Under the pieces are notes generated by a model. The model saw only the letters and a list, made by a program, of their open reading frames with translations, was not told where the DNA came from and ran no database searches. Positions 38,801 through 52,078 of a stretch of 64,000 nucleotides of DNA are shown here, piece by piece. Position numbers and translations under genes: made by a program. Source of the stretch: Hyperoodon ampullatus (Eukaryota > Chordata > Mammalia > Artiodactyla > Ziphiidae); the NCBI GenBank assembly GCA_949752795.1, contig CATKHW010000366.1, forward strand, positions 248,001 to 312,000. The letters are read 5' to 3'. Numbering within the stretch: position 1 is the first letter of the stretch; each line of letters opens with the position of its first letter.

Positions 38801-41800
38801 TGCCCTTCTCATCACAATGCTCCATGCCCTTGTCATTACAATCCTCCATGACCCATGGATCACAGTGTTCCGTGACCTTGTCATCACAATGCTCCATGCC
38901 CACTCTCATCACAATAATCCATGAAACTTTTCAGACCAATGCTCCATGCCCTTCTCATCACAATGCTCCATTATCCCTGTCATAACAATGCTCCATGACC
39001 CCTTCCATCACAATGTTCCACAGCATTGTCATCACAAGGCTCCATGACCATTGTCATCACAATGCTCCAAGACCCCTGTAATCACAATGCTCCATGCCCT
39101 TGTCATTACAAAGCTTAATGACACATGTCATCAGTATGCTCCATGGCCTTCTCATCACAATGCTCCTTGCCCTTGTCATCACAATGCTCCAAGACCCCTG
39201 TAATCACAATACTCCATGCCCCTTTTCATCTCAATGCTCCATGAACACTGTCATCACAATGCATCATGCCCATCACCATAATGCTTCAGGCTATTGTCAT
39301 CACAATGAAATCAAAATGCTCCATGACCTCTGTCATCACAATGCTCCAAACCCTTGTGATCACAATGTTCCATAAAACTTATCATCACAACACCCCATGA
39401 CGCTCATCATCACAATTATCCATGGTCTTCTCATCACAATGCTCCATGAACTTTGTCATCACAATGCTCAATACACTTGTCATCACAATGCTCCGTGACA
39501 CTTGTCGTCAGTATGCTCCTTGAACCCTGTCATGACAAGGCTCCATGCCTTTTTCATAACAATGATCCATGCCATTTTCATCACAATACTCCATGCCCTT
39601 GTCAGCACAAAGCTCCATGGCGCATGTCATCAGAATGCTTCATGGCCTTCTCATCACAATACTCCATGCCCTTGTCATCACAATGCTCCAAGACCCCTGT
39701 AATCACAATGCTCCATGCCCCTTTTCATCAGAATGTTCCATGAGAATTGTCATCACAAGGCTCCATGGACTTCCCATCACAATGCTCCAGGACCTTTTCA
39801 TCACAGTGCTCAATTCCCTTCTCATTACAATGCTCCATGACCCCTGTCATCACAATACTCCATGAACATTTTCAGCCCAATGCTTCATGACCTTCTCATC
39901 ACAATGCTCCATGACCCATATCATCAAAATCCTCCATGACCACTGTCATCACAACACTCCATGACCCCTGACAACACAATGATCCGGGACTCTTGTCATC
40001 ACAATGTTCCATTCCCTTGTCATCACAATGCTCCATGAACATTTTCAGCCCAATGCTCCATGACACTTGTCATCACAATGATCCATGCCCTTGTCATCCC
40101 AATGCTCCATGACCCCTGTAATCACAATGCTCCGCGACTTTTATCATCACAGTGCTCCATGACCCTTATCATCACAATTCTCCATGCCTGTGTCATCAAA
40201 ATCCTACATGACCTTGTCATCACAATGCTCCATGAGCTTGTCATCACAATACTCCATTACAATTTTCATCACAATCCTCCATGAACCTTGGGATCACATT
40301 GCTCCATGCTCTTGTCATCACAATGCTCCATGCTCCTTGAAATCAAAATGGTCCATGACCTCTGTCATCACAATGCTCCAACCCCTTGTGATCACAATGT
40401 TCCATAACACTTGTCATCACAACACTCCATGAGGACTGTCATGACAATACTCCATGCACTTGTCGTCACAATGCTCCATGACCTTTGTCATCACAATTCT
40501 CAATACACTTGTCATCACAATGCTCCCTGACACTTGTCGTCAGAATACTCCTTGAACACTGTCATGAAAATGCTCCATGCCTTTTTCATAAGAATGCTCC
40601 ATGCCCTTTTCATCACAACGCTCCATGTCATTGTCATCACAATACTCCACAAGCTTGTCATCAGAATGCTCCCTGATCATTGTCTTCAGAATGCTCCATG
40701 ACACCTGTCATCAAAATGCTCCATACCCCTTGTCATTACACTGTTCCATGACGCTCGTCATCACAATTATCCATGGTCTTCTCATCACAATCCTCCACGG
40801 TCTTGCCATCACAATGCTCCATGCCTTGGTCATCACGATGCTCCATGTCCCCAGTCATCACAATGCTGCATGACCCCTGTCATCACAATGCTCCATACCC
40901 CTTGTCATTACAGTGCTCCATGACGCTCGTCATCACAATTTTCCATGGTCTTCTCATCACAATGCTCCACGGTCTTGCCATCACAGTGCTCTATGCCCTG
41001 GTCATCACAATGCTCCATGTCCCCTGTCATCACAATTCTCCACGTTCTTGGCATCACTATGCTCCATGATACTTCTCATCACAGTGTTACATGTTTTGTC
41101 ATCACAATTCTCTATGCACTTGTCATCGTAATGCTCCATGACCCCTGTCATAGCAAGCTCCATGTGATTGTCATCACAATGCTTCATGAACATGTCATCA
41201 AAATTCTCAATGGCCCTTGTTATCACAATGCGCCATGACCCTTGTCATCACAATGCTCCAAGCCCTTGTCATCAAAATGCTCCATTACCTTTGTCATCAC
41301 AATCCTCCATGACATTTGGCATCACAATGCTACATTCCATTGTCATTGCAATAGACCATGACATATGTCATCACAATGCTCCCTGACACCCTTCTTCACA
41401 ATACTCCATGACCTTCTCATCACAATGCTACATGCCCTTGTCATCACAATGCGCCATGCCCACTGTCATCACAATAATCCATGAAACTTGTCAGAAAAAT
41501 GATCCATGACCCTGTCATCACAATGCTCCATGCCCTTTCATCACAATGCTCTATGACCCCTGTCATCACAATGCTCCGTGACTCCAGTTATCACAATGCT
41601 TCATGACCTTTGTCATCACAATGGTCCATGCCCTCGTCATCACAAGGCTCTGTGACCTTTGTGACCACAACGCTCCATGAACATTTCATCACAATGCTCG
41701 GTGACCCTTGTCATCACAATGCTCCATGCCTTTGTCAGCACATTACTCCATAACACATGGCATCAAATGTGCCATGCGCTTGTCATCACAATGCTCCACA

Positions 41801-44800
41801 TCGTTGTCATCACAATGCTCCATAAACCTTGTCATCACAATGCTCCATGCGTTTGTCAGCACAATGTTCCATGACCCATGTCATCACAATGTGCCCTGCG
41901 TTTCTCATCACAATGCTCCACAGCCTTGTCATCACAATGCTCCATGTACCTCTCATCAAAATGCTCTCTCACCACTGATATCACAATGTTCCATCACTAG
42001 TCAACACAATACTCCCTCCACCCTGTCATCCCAATGTTCCATGACCCTTGTCACAACAATGCTACATGCTCTTATCATCACAATGCTCCATGACCACTGA
42101 CATCACAATGTTCCATAACCCCTGTCATCACAATGCTCCATGCCCCTTTTCATCACAATGCTCCATGACCCCTAACATCACAATGTTCCATAAACACTGT
42201 CATCAAAATGTTCCATGACCCTTTTCATCCAATTGCTCCATGACCCTGTCATCACAATGCTCCCTGCCCTTCTCATCACAATGCACCACGCCCTTGTCAT
42301 CAAAATGCTCCATGGCCTATGTCATCACAAAGCTCCATGACCCTTGGAATCACAATGCTCCATGCCATTGTCATCACAAACCTCCATGAAACCTCTCATC
42401 ACATTGCTCCATGCCGTTGTCATCACAAAGCTCCATGACGCTTGTCATCACAATGCTCCATGCCCTTGTCATTGCAATCCTCCATGACACATGTATCACT
42501 GTGTTCCGTGCCCTTGTCATCACAATGCTCCATGCTCACTCTCATCACAATAATCCATGAAACTTTTCAGACCAATGCTCCATGCCCTTGTCATCACAAT
42601 GCTCCATTACACCTGTCATAACAATGCTCCATGACCCCTGCCATCACAATGTTCTACGGCCTTGTCATCACAAGACTCCATGGCCCTTGTCATCACAATG
42701 CTCCAAGACCCCTGTAATCACAATGCTCCATGCCCATGTCATCACAAAGCTCCCTGACGCATGTCATCAGAATGCTCCATGGCCTTCTCATCACAATACT
42801 CCATGCCCTTGTCATCACAATGCTCCAAGACCCTTGTTATTACAATGATCCATGCCTCTTTGCATCTCAATGCTCCATGAACCCTGTCATCACAATGCAC
42901 CATGCCCATCATCATAATGCTTCATGCTATTGTCATCACAATGAAATCAAAATTCTCCATGACCTCTCTCATCACAATGCTCCAAACCCTTGTGATCACA
43001 ATGTTCCATAACACTTGTCATCACAACGCCCCATGACGTTGGTCATCACAATTATCCATGGACTTCTCATCACAATGCTCCATGACCTTTGTCATCACAA
43101 TTCTCAATACACTTGTCATCACAATGCTCCCTGACACTTGTCATCAGTATGCTCATTGAACCCTGTCATGACAAGTCTCCATGCCTTTTTCATCACAATG
43201 ATCCATGCCCTTTTCATCACAATGCTTCATGCCATTGTCATCACAATACTCCACAAGCTTGTCATCAGAATGCTCCGTGACCCTTGTCATCTCAATGGTC
43301 CATGACCCCTGTCATCACAATGCTCCATGACACCTGTCATCACAATGCTCCATGCCCCTTGTCATTACAGTGCTCCATGATGTTCGTCATCACAATTATC
43401 CACGGTCTTCTCATCACAGTGCTCCACGGTCTTGCCATCACAATGCTCCATGCTCTGGTCATCACAATGCTCCATGTCCCCAGTCATCACAATGCTCCAT
43501 GACCCCTGTCATCACAATGCTCCATACTGCTTGTCATTACAGTGCTCCATGACACTCGTAATCACAATTGTCCATGGTCTTCTCATCACAATGCTGCACG
43601 CCCTTGTCATCAAAATGCTCCATGACACTTGTCATCACAATGCTCCATGACCACTGTCATAACAATGCTCCATGACCCCTGTCATCACAAGGCTCCATAC
43701 CACTTGTCATTACAGTGCTCCATGACGCTCCTCATCACAATTATCCATGGTCTTCTCATCACAATGCTCCACGGTCTTGCCATCACAGTGCTCCATGCCT
43801 TGGGCATCACAATGCTCCATGTCCCCGGTCATCACAATGCTCCATGACCACTGTCATCACAGTGCTCTATACCCCTTGTCATTACAGTGCTCCATGACCC
43901 TCGTCATCACAATTATCCATGGTCTTCTCATCACAATGCTCCACGATCTTGCCATCGCAATGCTCCATGCCCTGGTCATCACAATGCTCCATGTCCCCTG
44001 TCATCACAATTCTCCACGATCTTGGCATCACTATGCTCCATGACACTTCTCATTACAGTGTTACATGCTTTGTCATCACAATTCTCTATGCACTTGTCAT
44101 CGCAATGCTCCATGACCCCGTCATAGCAAGCTCCATGTGCTTGTCATCACAATACTCCCTGCCCTTGTCGTCACAATTCTCCATGACCTTTGTCATCACA
44201 ATGCTCCCTGACACTTGTCGTCAGAATGCTCCCTGAAAACTGTCATGAAAACGCTCCATGTCTTTTTCATCACAATGCCCCATGCCATTTTCCTCAAAAT
44301 GCTCCATGTCATTGTCATCAAAATACTCCACAAGCTTGTCATCAGAATGCTCCATGAACCTTGTCATCACAATGCTCCATGACCCCTGTTATTACAATGC
44401 TACATACCCCTTGTCATTACAGTGCTCCATGACGCTCATCATCACAATTATCCATGGTCTTCTCATCACAATGCTCCACGGTCTTGCCATCACAATACTC
44501 CATGCCCTGGTCATCACAATGCTCCATGTCCCCTGTCATCACAATTCTCCACGTTCTTGGCATCACTGTGCTCCATGATGCTTTTCATCACAGTGTTACA
44601 TGCTTTGTCATCACAATTCTCTATGCACTTGTCATCGCAATGCTCCATGATCCCTGTCACAGCAAGCTCCATGTGATTGTCATCACAATGCTTCATGAAC
44701 ATGTCATCAAAATTCTCAATGGCCCTTGTTATCACAATGCTCCATGACCCTTGTCATCACAATGCCCCAAGCGCTTGTCATCAAAATGCTCCATTACCTT

Positions 44801-47190
44801 TGTCATCACAATCCTCCATGACACTTGGCATCACAATGCTCCATTCCATTGTCATCGCAATGGACCATGACATATGTCATCACAATGCTCCCTGACACCC
44901 TTCTTCACAATACTCCATGACCTTCTCATCACAATGCTCCATGCCCTTGTCATCACAATGTGCCATGCCCACTCTCATCACAATAATCCCTGAAACTTGT
45001 CAAACCAATGCAACATGCCCCTGTCATCACAATGCTCCATGCCCTTTCATCACAATGCTCTATGACCCCTGTCATCACAATGCTCCGTGACTCCAGTCAT
45101 CACAATGCTTCATGACCTTTGTCATTACAATGGTCCATGCCCTCGTCATCACAAGGCTCTGTGACCTTTGTCACCACAGCGCTCCGTGAATATTTCATCA
45201 CAATGCTCGGTGACCCTTGTCATCCCAATGCTCAATGCCTTTGTTAGCACAATACTCCATGACCCATGGCATCACAATGTGCCATGCGCTTGTCATCACA
45301 ATGCTCCACATCTTTGTCATCACAATGCTCCATAAACCTTGGCATCACACTGCTCCATGCACTTCTCATCAAAATGCTCTCTCACCACTGATATCACAAT
45401 GTTCCATCACTAGTCAACACAATACTCCCTCACCCCTGTCATCACAATATTCCATGACCCTTGTCACAACAATGCTACATGCCTTTATCATCACAATGCT
45501 CCATTCCCCTGAAATCACAATATTCCATATCCCCTGTCATCACAATGCTCCCTGCCCTTCACAACAGAATGCACCACACCCTTGTCATCAAAATGCTCCA
45601 TGACCTTTGTCATCACAAAGCTCAATGACCCTTGTCATCACAATGCTGCATGCCATTGTCATCACAATGCTCCATGAACCCTCTCATCACATTGTTCCAT
45701 GCCCTTGTCATCACAGGCTCCATGATGCTTTTCATCACAATGCTCGATGCCATTCTTATCACAATGCTCCATGCGCTTCTCATTACAATCCTCCATGACC
45801 CATGTATCACAGTGTTCCATGCCCTTGTCATCACAATGCTCCTTGCCCCCTCTCATCACAATAATCCATGAAACTTTTCAGACCAATGCTCCATGCCCTT
45901 GTCATCACAATGCTCCATTACCCTTGTCATAACAATGCTCCATGACCCCTGCCATCACAATGTTCCACAGCCTTGTCATCACAAGGCTCCATGACCCTTG
46001 TCATCACAATGCTCCAAGACCCCTGTAATCACAATGCTCCATGCCCTTGTCATCACAAAGCTCCATGACGCATGTCAACAGAATGCTCCATGGCCTTCTC
46101 ATTCACGATGTTCCATGCCTTTGTCATCACAATGCTCCAAGACTCCTGTAATCGCAATGCTCCATGCCCCTTTTCATCTCAATGCTCCATGAACCCTGTC
46201 ATCACAATGCACCATGCCCATCATCATAATGCTTCAGGCTATTGTCATCACAATGAAACCAAAATGCTCCATGACCTCTGTCATCACAATGCTCCAAATC
46301 CTTGTGATCAATATGTTCCATAACACTTATCATCACAACGCCCCATGACGCTCGTCATCACAATTATCCATGGTCTTCTCATCACAATGCTCCATGAGCT
46401 CTGTCATCACAATACTCAATACCCTTGTCATCACAATGCTCCCTGACACTTGTTGTCAGTTTGCTCCTTGAGCCCTGTCATGACAAGGCTCCATGCCTTT
46501 TTCATCACAATGATCCATGCCCTTTTCATCACAGTGCTCCAAGACCGCTGTAATCACAATGCTCCATGCCCTTGTCATGACAAAGCTCCATGATGCATGT
46601 CATCAGAACGCTCCATGGCCTTCTCATCCCAATGCTCCATGCCCTTGTCATCACAATGCTCCAAGACCCCTGTAATCACAATGCTCCATGGCACTTTTCA
46701 TCAGAATGCTCCATGAGACTTGTCATCACAAGGCTCCATGGTCTTCTCATCACAGTGCTCCAGTACCTTGTCATCACAATGCTCCATGACCCCTGTCATC
46801 ACAGTACTCCATGGACATTTTCAGCCCAATGCTCCATGACCTTCTCATCACAATGCGCCATGACCCCTGTCATCACAATGCTCCATGACCACTGTCATCA
46901 CAATGCTCCATGAACCCTGACAACACAATGATCCGGGACTCTTGTCATTAAAATGCTCCATGACCATTGTCATCACAGTGATCCATGCGCTTGTCATCCC
47001 AATGCTCCATGACCCCTGTAATCACTATGCTCCGTGATGCTTGTCATCACAGTGCTCCATGAACCTTGTCATCATAATGCTCCTTGCCTTTGTCAACAAA
47101 ATGGTACATAATCTTGTCATCACAATTCTCCATGCGCTTGTCATCACAATCCTCCATGACCATTGGGATCACATTGCTTCATGCCCTTGG
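32882..47190. repeat. 24-25-bp minisatellite array, block B
   Basis: This is the same unit as block A but complete at both ends, at 14.3 kb or roughly 580 units. The left junction is inside M13 and the right junction is in a partial monomer before M14. From 36,095 on it is the counterpart of the window start. The first 3.2 kb have no close partner in the window, presumably because the partner lies upstream of base 1. No open frame here is credible as a gene. Confidence 0.95.
43885..44690. repeat. 535-bp local duplication specific to block B
   Basis: The segment from the TGTCATTACAGTGCTCC marker to TGTTACATGCTTTGTCATC occurs twice in block B, about 535 bp apart (43,885 and 44,420). At the matching place in block A, near 7,908-8,150, it occurs once. 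The material between the two includes unit variants also seen near 4,500-4,700. Confidence 0.8.
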
Positions 47191-47297
47191 CATCTCTCTC
47201 TTGCCTTTCTGGTTTTTACAGATATTCGGATGTCCCTTTTGACCGGTGGTAAGTGACAATTCTTTGTAGTGTGGATTTGTATTGCGCGATTGCTTGA
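47191..47297. repeat. Partial 1.74-kb monomer at the right junction of block B
   Basis: A copy of 10,663-10,769 with the same breakpoint. The monomer is entered at TTGCCTTTCTGGTTTTTACAG. Confidence 0.85.
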
Positions 47298-49056
47298 TTG
47301 GCCAAAAAGGGTGTATGCGTTTTCTTCTGAATATATTCAGGAGAAAAGGCATACGCCCTTTTTGGCCAAGTGCATCTCTGTCCAAGTTGGGATGCTTTTC
47401 CTGTGCTTTAAAGGCGATTCCAATTTACCTCTTGAAATATGTTTTGTGCAATTCTGCCTCATTTTCAAGGCCGCTTCATTGCCTTCCCTCAACAGATTTT
47501 TGGAAGAGAGTAGTCCTTTATAAGTCTGCAGGTTTGTGAAACGCTGTGCCCCTGAGCTCCCATTTTCAAATCCCATCTTTGTGAGCTGGCCGCAAGTCCA
47601 CAATTTTGCTTCAGGACCTATACTGGTTCCAGGGGTGGCTATATTGGTTCCCTGTGTGTGGCTGAGGCTTCGGTTAATTCTTCTTCCTGCCGGGAAATTA
47701 GAGTGACATGTGCCCGTCCAAATGTCTACATCTACTCTCTGATTGGTTCTCCCTCTTCCCTTTCATCCTCTGCACAATTAGCAAACTGTGCGAACCAGGA
47801 GGTTATAGGGGCTGACTCTCCTAAGTTGGGAGATTGATAGTAAAGCAGTTGGAATGCCAAAGTGGAGCACAAGGAGAGGAAAAATTAGGAGAGTTTTAGA
47901 AACCTTTCGCCATCACAGGGTGTCCATTTTCTAGGTTTCCCATACATGTTATAATTGTAGTGATATTCCCTTCTACCTGGAGATTTGGGACACATGGAAT
48001 GGTGGCATGCATTACTACTTTAAAAGGTCTGTATTTTCTCTCCCAATCTCACCAGTCCTCTCAGTCCCAAGTGTCCAGCCTTATGTCTCATCCAGCTGTC
48101 TTTGCAGATAGGGTCATTCCAGGTTTCATCAGAACCCTTGAAGGTATTGTGTAAGAATTTCGCTGTTTTTGGGGGGTTTTTTGAAATTCATTTTTATAAT
48201 GGGGTTGAGCTGATTTTCACTGACGTGTTTATGCCAGTCTAGACACAATTGATTCCCTTACGGAGACATATCAATACATAGGTTTTAAGATTCTTAGTAG
48301 TCAGATATATTCCTCTGTGGGGCATAGGGGTGTTGAGTCCCGTTCACTGAGGAAGGTGTAGGTCTTGTCTATTCTGTATTTGGTTTATGGAATGGTACCT
48401 GTGCTAATATCAAGCTCTGGTTTTATGCATCACCCCACCTCTCCTTTCCCCTGAAGCAGGCATAAGAGAATTTTGCTAAATGTGAGACTCTGTTCTCTTT
48501 CCTAATTCAGTTCATGTGTTGTGATATTGACATTCCCTCTATAAGTCATATCTTATGATAAGATTCTTTTTCTGTGTGACTAATTTCCCTTAAAATCATC
48601 ATACGTAAATCCACTCATTATGCTGCTACTGGCCTTATATACATTGATTTCACGTCTGAGTGATATTCCGTTGTACAAAATTACCACAAGTTCTTTATGC
48701 ATTTCTATTTTTCCTGGGATATTTTAGGTGTACCAAAGTTGAGGTTCTTGTATGCAGAGCAGCCCTAAACTTTGGGGTGCCTGTGTCTTATTGACATTTA
48801 GTCTTCCCAAGTTATATGTCCATGAGTTGAAGTCCCCTTGCTCCGGGGCTTTGTATTTTAGATGTTTTAAAAACAGCATACACTTCTTCAGAGTGGCTCT
48901 TGGATATTTATACCCCACCCATCAGCGTGACTAGGCTCCCTGTTTTCCATGGCCTCTCCTGCATTTCTGGTTTGTACACATTTTTTGGATGGCCTTTCTG
49001 AGCAGTGGAAATTGAGACTTCTTTGTTGTGCGGATTTGCATTTCCCTCTTGCTTGG
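47298..49056. repeat. 1.74-kb satellite monomer M14 (1,759 bp), chimeric
   Basis: The first 835 bp copy M1, including an imperfect palindrome (GGGTGTATGCG on the left, GGCATACGCCC on the right). After about 48,132 it switches to a different, older subtype with features such as TTTTTATAATGGGGTTGAGC and TTTTAGATGTTTTAAAAACAGC. The switch point is the edge of the 36-kb duplication. Confidence 0.85.
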
Positions 49057-49129
49057 TTGGCCAAAAACTCTGCATGTGTTTTTTTCCTGAAGATATTCAC
49101 GAAAAAAACGCATACACCCTTTTGCCCAA
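49057..49129. mobile_element. Decayed mariner-type MITE copy in M15
   Basis: It occupies the palindrome position. The ends are GGTTGGCCAAAAAC on the left and CCTTTTGCCCAACC on the right, so terminal inverted repeats are still visible. The inner arms have many mismatches. The GGTTGG...CCAACC ends are the part that most resembles mariner-type termini. Confidence 0.65.
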
Positions 49130-50809
49130 CCGCATCATTTTAGAAATTCTGCTGCTTTTCATATGCTTTAAATGTGAGTACAATCTACCTTTTGAAATCT
49201 GTTTCCTGCAATTCTGCCTCTCATTCAGATCCTCTTCGTTGCCTTACCTGAATATATTTTTGGACGTTGGTTATCATTTATATCTTTGCAGGTCTTTGAA
49301 TTGTCTGCTCCTGAGCTCCATTTTGCAACTCGCTTTTTTTGTGAGCTGGCCGCCAAACCATTGGATTACTTCTGGCCCTATTCTGGTTCTGGGGAGGCAG
49401 GCTGAGCCTTTGGTTAATTCTTCTTCCTAATGGGAAATTAGAGTGACATGTGCCTGTCAAAAGTCCTACAGCTAATCTCTCATTGGTTCCCCCTCTTCCC
49501 ATTTATCCTCTGCACAAATTGCAAACTGTGTGAAACAGGAGGTTAAAGGTGCTGATTCTCCAAGTGGGGAGATTGTTAGTAATGTGGCTGGAATGGCGAA
49601 CCCCAGCACCAGGAGATCAAAACTGAGGTGCATTTTAGACACCTTTCCTGAGCACACGGTGTACATTCATCTCGGTTTCCCAGGCATGTTTTCGCTGTCA
49701 GAAGATACCCTTGAACCTGCAGATTTGGGACCCATGGAATGGGTACCAGGCAGTATTACTTTAAAAGGTCTGCATTTCCTCACCCAGCCTCTCTAACATC
49801 TCTTAGCGTGCATAGCTTCCAGCCTTATATAATCATCCTGCTGTGGGTCTACATGTGTTCAATCCATGTTACATCGTAGCCCTTCAACAAAATTTGTAAG
49901 AATTTTTGTCTGTCTCACTGTTTTTATAAATAGTTTTAAATTTATTTTTATATTGGTTACAGCTGATTTTCAAAGCTCTGTTTTTTGCTGCTGTACATCC
50001 ACTTGATTCATGTACTGTGAGACAACAATAACTTCTTTTTCAGATGCTTACCAGTCATATGTATTATTTTCCAGTGACTTGAGTGGGCTGAGTGCAGTTC
50101 TTTGAGGTACCGTGTAGGCCTTGTCAGTTATTCAATTTGGTACTTGGAATGGTATCTTTGCTAATTTTAACCTCTTGGATAATACCTCACCATTCCCCAC
50201 CTTTCCCATTTAGCAGCCTTATGTCTATTTTCTACATATTTGACTATGTTTCTGTTTTGTAATTTATTTCATGTGTAGCCATTTTTGATTCCACCTTTAA
50301 GTGACATCTTATGATATGTGTCTTTTTCTTTCTGACATATGTCACTTAGAATGATCGTATGTAACTCCTCCAGAGTTGTTACAACTGGCCTTATTTCATT
50401 GATTTCTGGATGAGTAATATTCCACTCTACATAAGTACCCCATCTCTTTTATCCATTTTATCCTTCCAGGGACATTTAGGTTATATCCAAGTTGAGGCCC
50501 TTTTTAACAGAGAGGTGGTAAACGTTCGGGTGCCTGTTTTCTGTCGATTTTTGTTTTTCCCAAGGTACACGCCCATGAGTGCAAGTGCCCTATGCTCTGT
50601 AGCTCATTTTGTAGATGTTTTAGCAAACACAATACACTTCTCCAGAGTGGCCGTTGGCAAATTACATTTCCACTATCAGCCTCACAGGGCTCCCTTTTCT
50701 CCTCGCCCTGTCCTGCATTTCTGGTGTTTACACTTTATGTGGATGGCCCTTCTGACTGATGTGAAGTGATACATTTTGTGATATTGATTTCCAGTGCCCA
50801 CCTGTTTGG
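49057..50809. repeat. Old, diverged 1.74-kb monomer M15 (1,753 bp)
   Basis: Same order of parts as the young monomers but with many substitutions and small indels. Recognisable anchors are GAAATTAGAGTGACATGTGC, CATTGGTTCCCCCTCTTCCC, GGGACCCATGGAATGGGTAC and the antisense L1 part from about 49,930. It marks the old flank of the array. Confidence 0.85.
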
Positions 50810-50879
50810 TTGGATAAAAAGTGTGTATGGCCTTTACTTGAATATATTCAGAAAAAATGCATACACCCTTTTTGGCCAA
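50810..50879. mobile_element. Decayed mariner-type MITE copy in M16
   Basis: Left end TTGGATAAAAAGTGTGTATG and right end CATACACCCTTTTTGGCCAA around a GAATATATTC centre. The arms match only in part, and the inner left arm has lost symmetry. Another old version of the element that is nearly perfect in M3 and M4. Confidence 0.65.
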
Positions 50880-51470
50880 CTGCATCATTGGCGATGTTCA
50901 GCCCCTTTTCTTGTGCTTTAATGGGGAGTCCTTTCTACCTCTTCAAATCTGTTTCCTGCCACTCTCCCTTGCTTACAAGTCCTTTTCTTTGACTTACCTC
51001 AAGACATTTTTCGATGACAGATATTTTCAACTCTGCAGTTTCATGAATTTTCGTGCCCCTGAGTTCCATTTTACAACTTGTGTTTTTGGAAACTGGACAC
51101 AAAACAGCGGGATTTCCTCGAGCCCTATTCTGTTTCCGTGGGCAATTCTAGCCTTTGATGAATTTGTCTTCTGGATTGGAAATTAGAGTGGCATGTGCCT
51201 GTCCGAACACCTAAGACTTGTCTCTAAATTTTTCTCATCCTTCCGCTTCATCCTCTGGACAAATTCCAAACTGTGTGCAACAGGATGTTGACGGTGCTGA
51301 TATCCCCAAGTGAGGAGATTGTTAGGAAAGATGCTGGAGGGTTGAACCCGAGCACCAGGCGATGAGGAGATGAGGTGCCTTTTCCAAACTCTTTCCGATC
51401 AAACGGTGTACCATCCTCTAGGTGTGACAGGCATGTTTTAGCTGTAGGAAGGGTCCCGTGCATGTAATTA
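50810..51470. repeat. Old, truncated 1.74-kb monomer M16
   Basis: A diverged monomer recognisable from the palindrome through GAAATTAGAGTGGCATGTGC (about 51,178) to GTTTTAGCTGTAGGAAGG (about 51,432). Similarity is lost at about 51,450-51,480. This is the last satellite-related sequence before the spacer. Confidence 0.8.
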
Positions 51471-51650
51471 GAACACCAGGGATTTTTCCAAATCAGTGCC
51501 TCCCCGAACCCCAAACTGGGAATTTTTAAGCTACGGCTACACGTATGTCCTTTAAGGGCCTTGGGAAATAGGCAGAGCCCAAACTTTAGATGACTGAAAT
51601 CTTCAGGGTCAGAAGCGCTCACCATCGGCCTTGCTTAGGTTACATTTTAA
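51471..51650. other. Unassigned spacer
   Basis: About 180 bases between the last recognisable satellite sequence and an L1 fragment. No repeat, open frame or RNA could be recognised. It is more mixed in composition than the satellite on its left. Confidence 0.5.
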
Positions 51651-51878
51651 CTGTCATTGATAGATGATATCAATAAAAATATCTATTCTTTTTCAGATTA
51701 TTTCCCCTTATAGGTTATTGCAAAATATTCAGTGTAGTTCCCTGTGCTATACAGTAGTTCCTTGTTGATGATCTATTTTATACATAGCAGTGTGTATGTG
51801 TTAATCCCAAACTGTTAATTTATCCCTTCTCCTACCTTTCCCCTTTGGTAATAATAAATTATAAGATTTTATACTTCT
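51651..51878 (-). mobile_element. L1 3' UTR fragment, antisense
   Basis: Contains the order typical of cetartiodactyl L1 3' ends: TTCTTTTTCAGATTATTTCC, TATAGGTTATTGCAAAATATT, GTTCCCTGTGCTATACAGTA, TTAATCCCAAACTG, then CCCTTTGGTAATAATAA. It is closer to the family consensus than the satellite L1 parts, so it is an independent and younger insertion. Confidence 0.85.
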
Positions 51879-51888
51879 CAGAAATGGG

Positions 51889-52078
51889 GGAGCTGAAAGA
51901 GAGGTATCATTTTCAATGGAAAAGCATTCAAAACAAGATTGAAGCTTCAGCCAAGAGTATTCGATGTACATCCATGGAAATAAATCACTTCATTTCTCTA
52001 ATGATGACCTGACAAATAAGACAGACGTCTTCACTGAACTTGCTTATAGGAAAGTGATGGAAATATCAAATGTAAGTC
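51889..52078 (+). pseudogene. Unrecognised coding-like stretch with a splice-donor-like end
   Basis: An open frame begins MGELKERYHFQWKS and runs to MEINHFIS before a TGA. A second frame then carries on in a similar style (NDDLTNKTDVFTELAYRK) up to ATCAAATGTAAGTC, which looks like an exon followed by a GTAAGT donor. This could be a frameshifted exon relic or chance. I do not recognise the protein. The next 240 bases hold nothing I can name. Confidence 0.25.

Larger units (their letters stand above)
36095..48132. repeat. 36-kb-spaced segmental duplication, right copy
   Basis: This is the direct-orientation partner of 1-11,604. Differences are scattered single bases plus indels that correspond to whole minisatellite units or strings of units. 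The copy ends inside M14 at about 48,132, where AGAGACCCTGAAGG of M1 gives way to AGAACCCTTGAAGG, an edge-subtype sequence. Confidence 0.92.
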
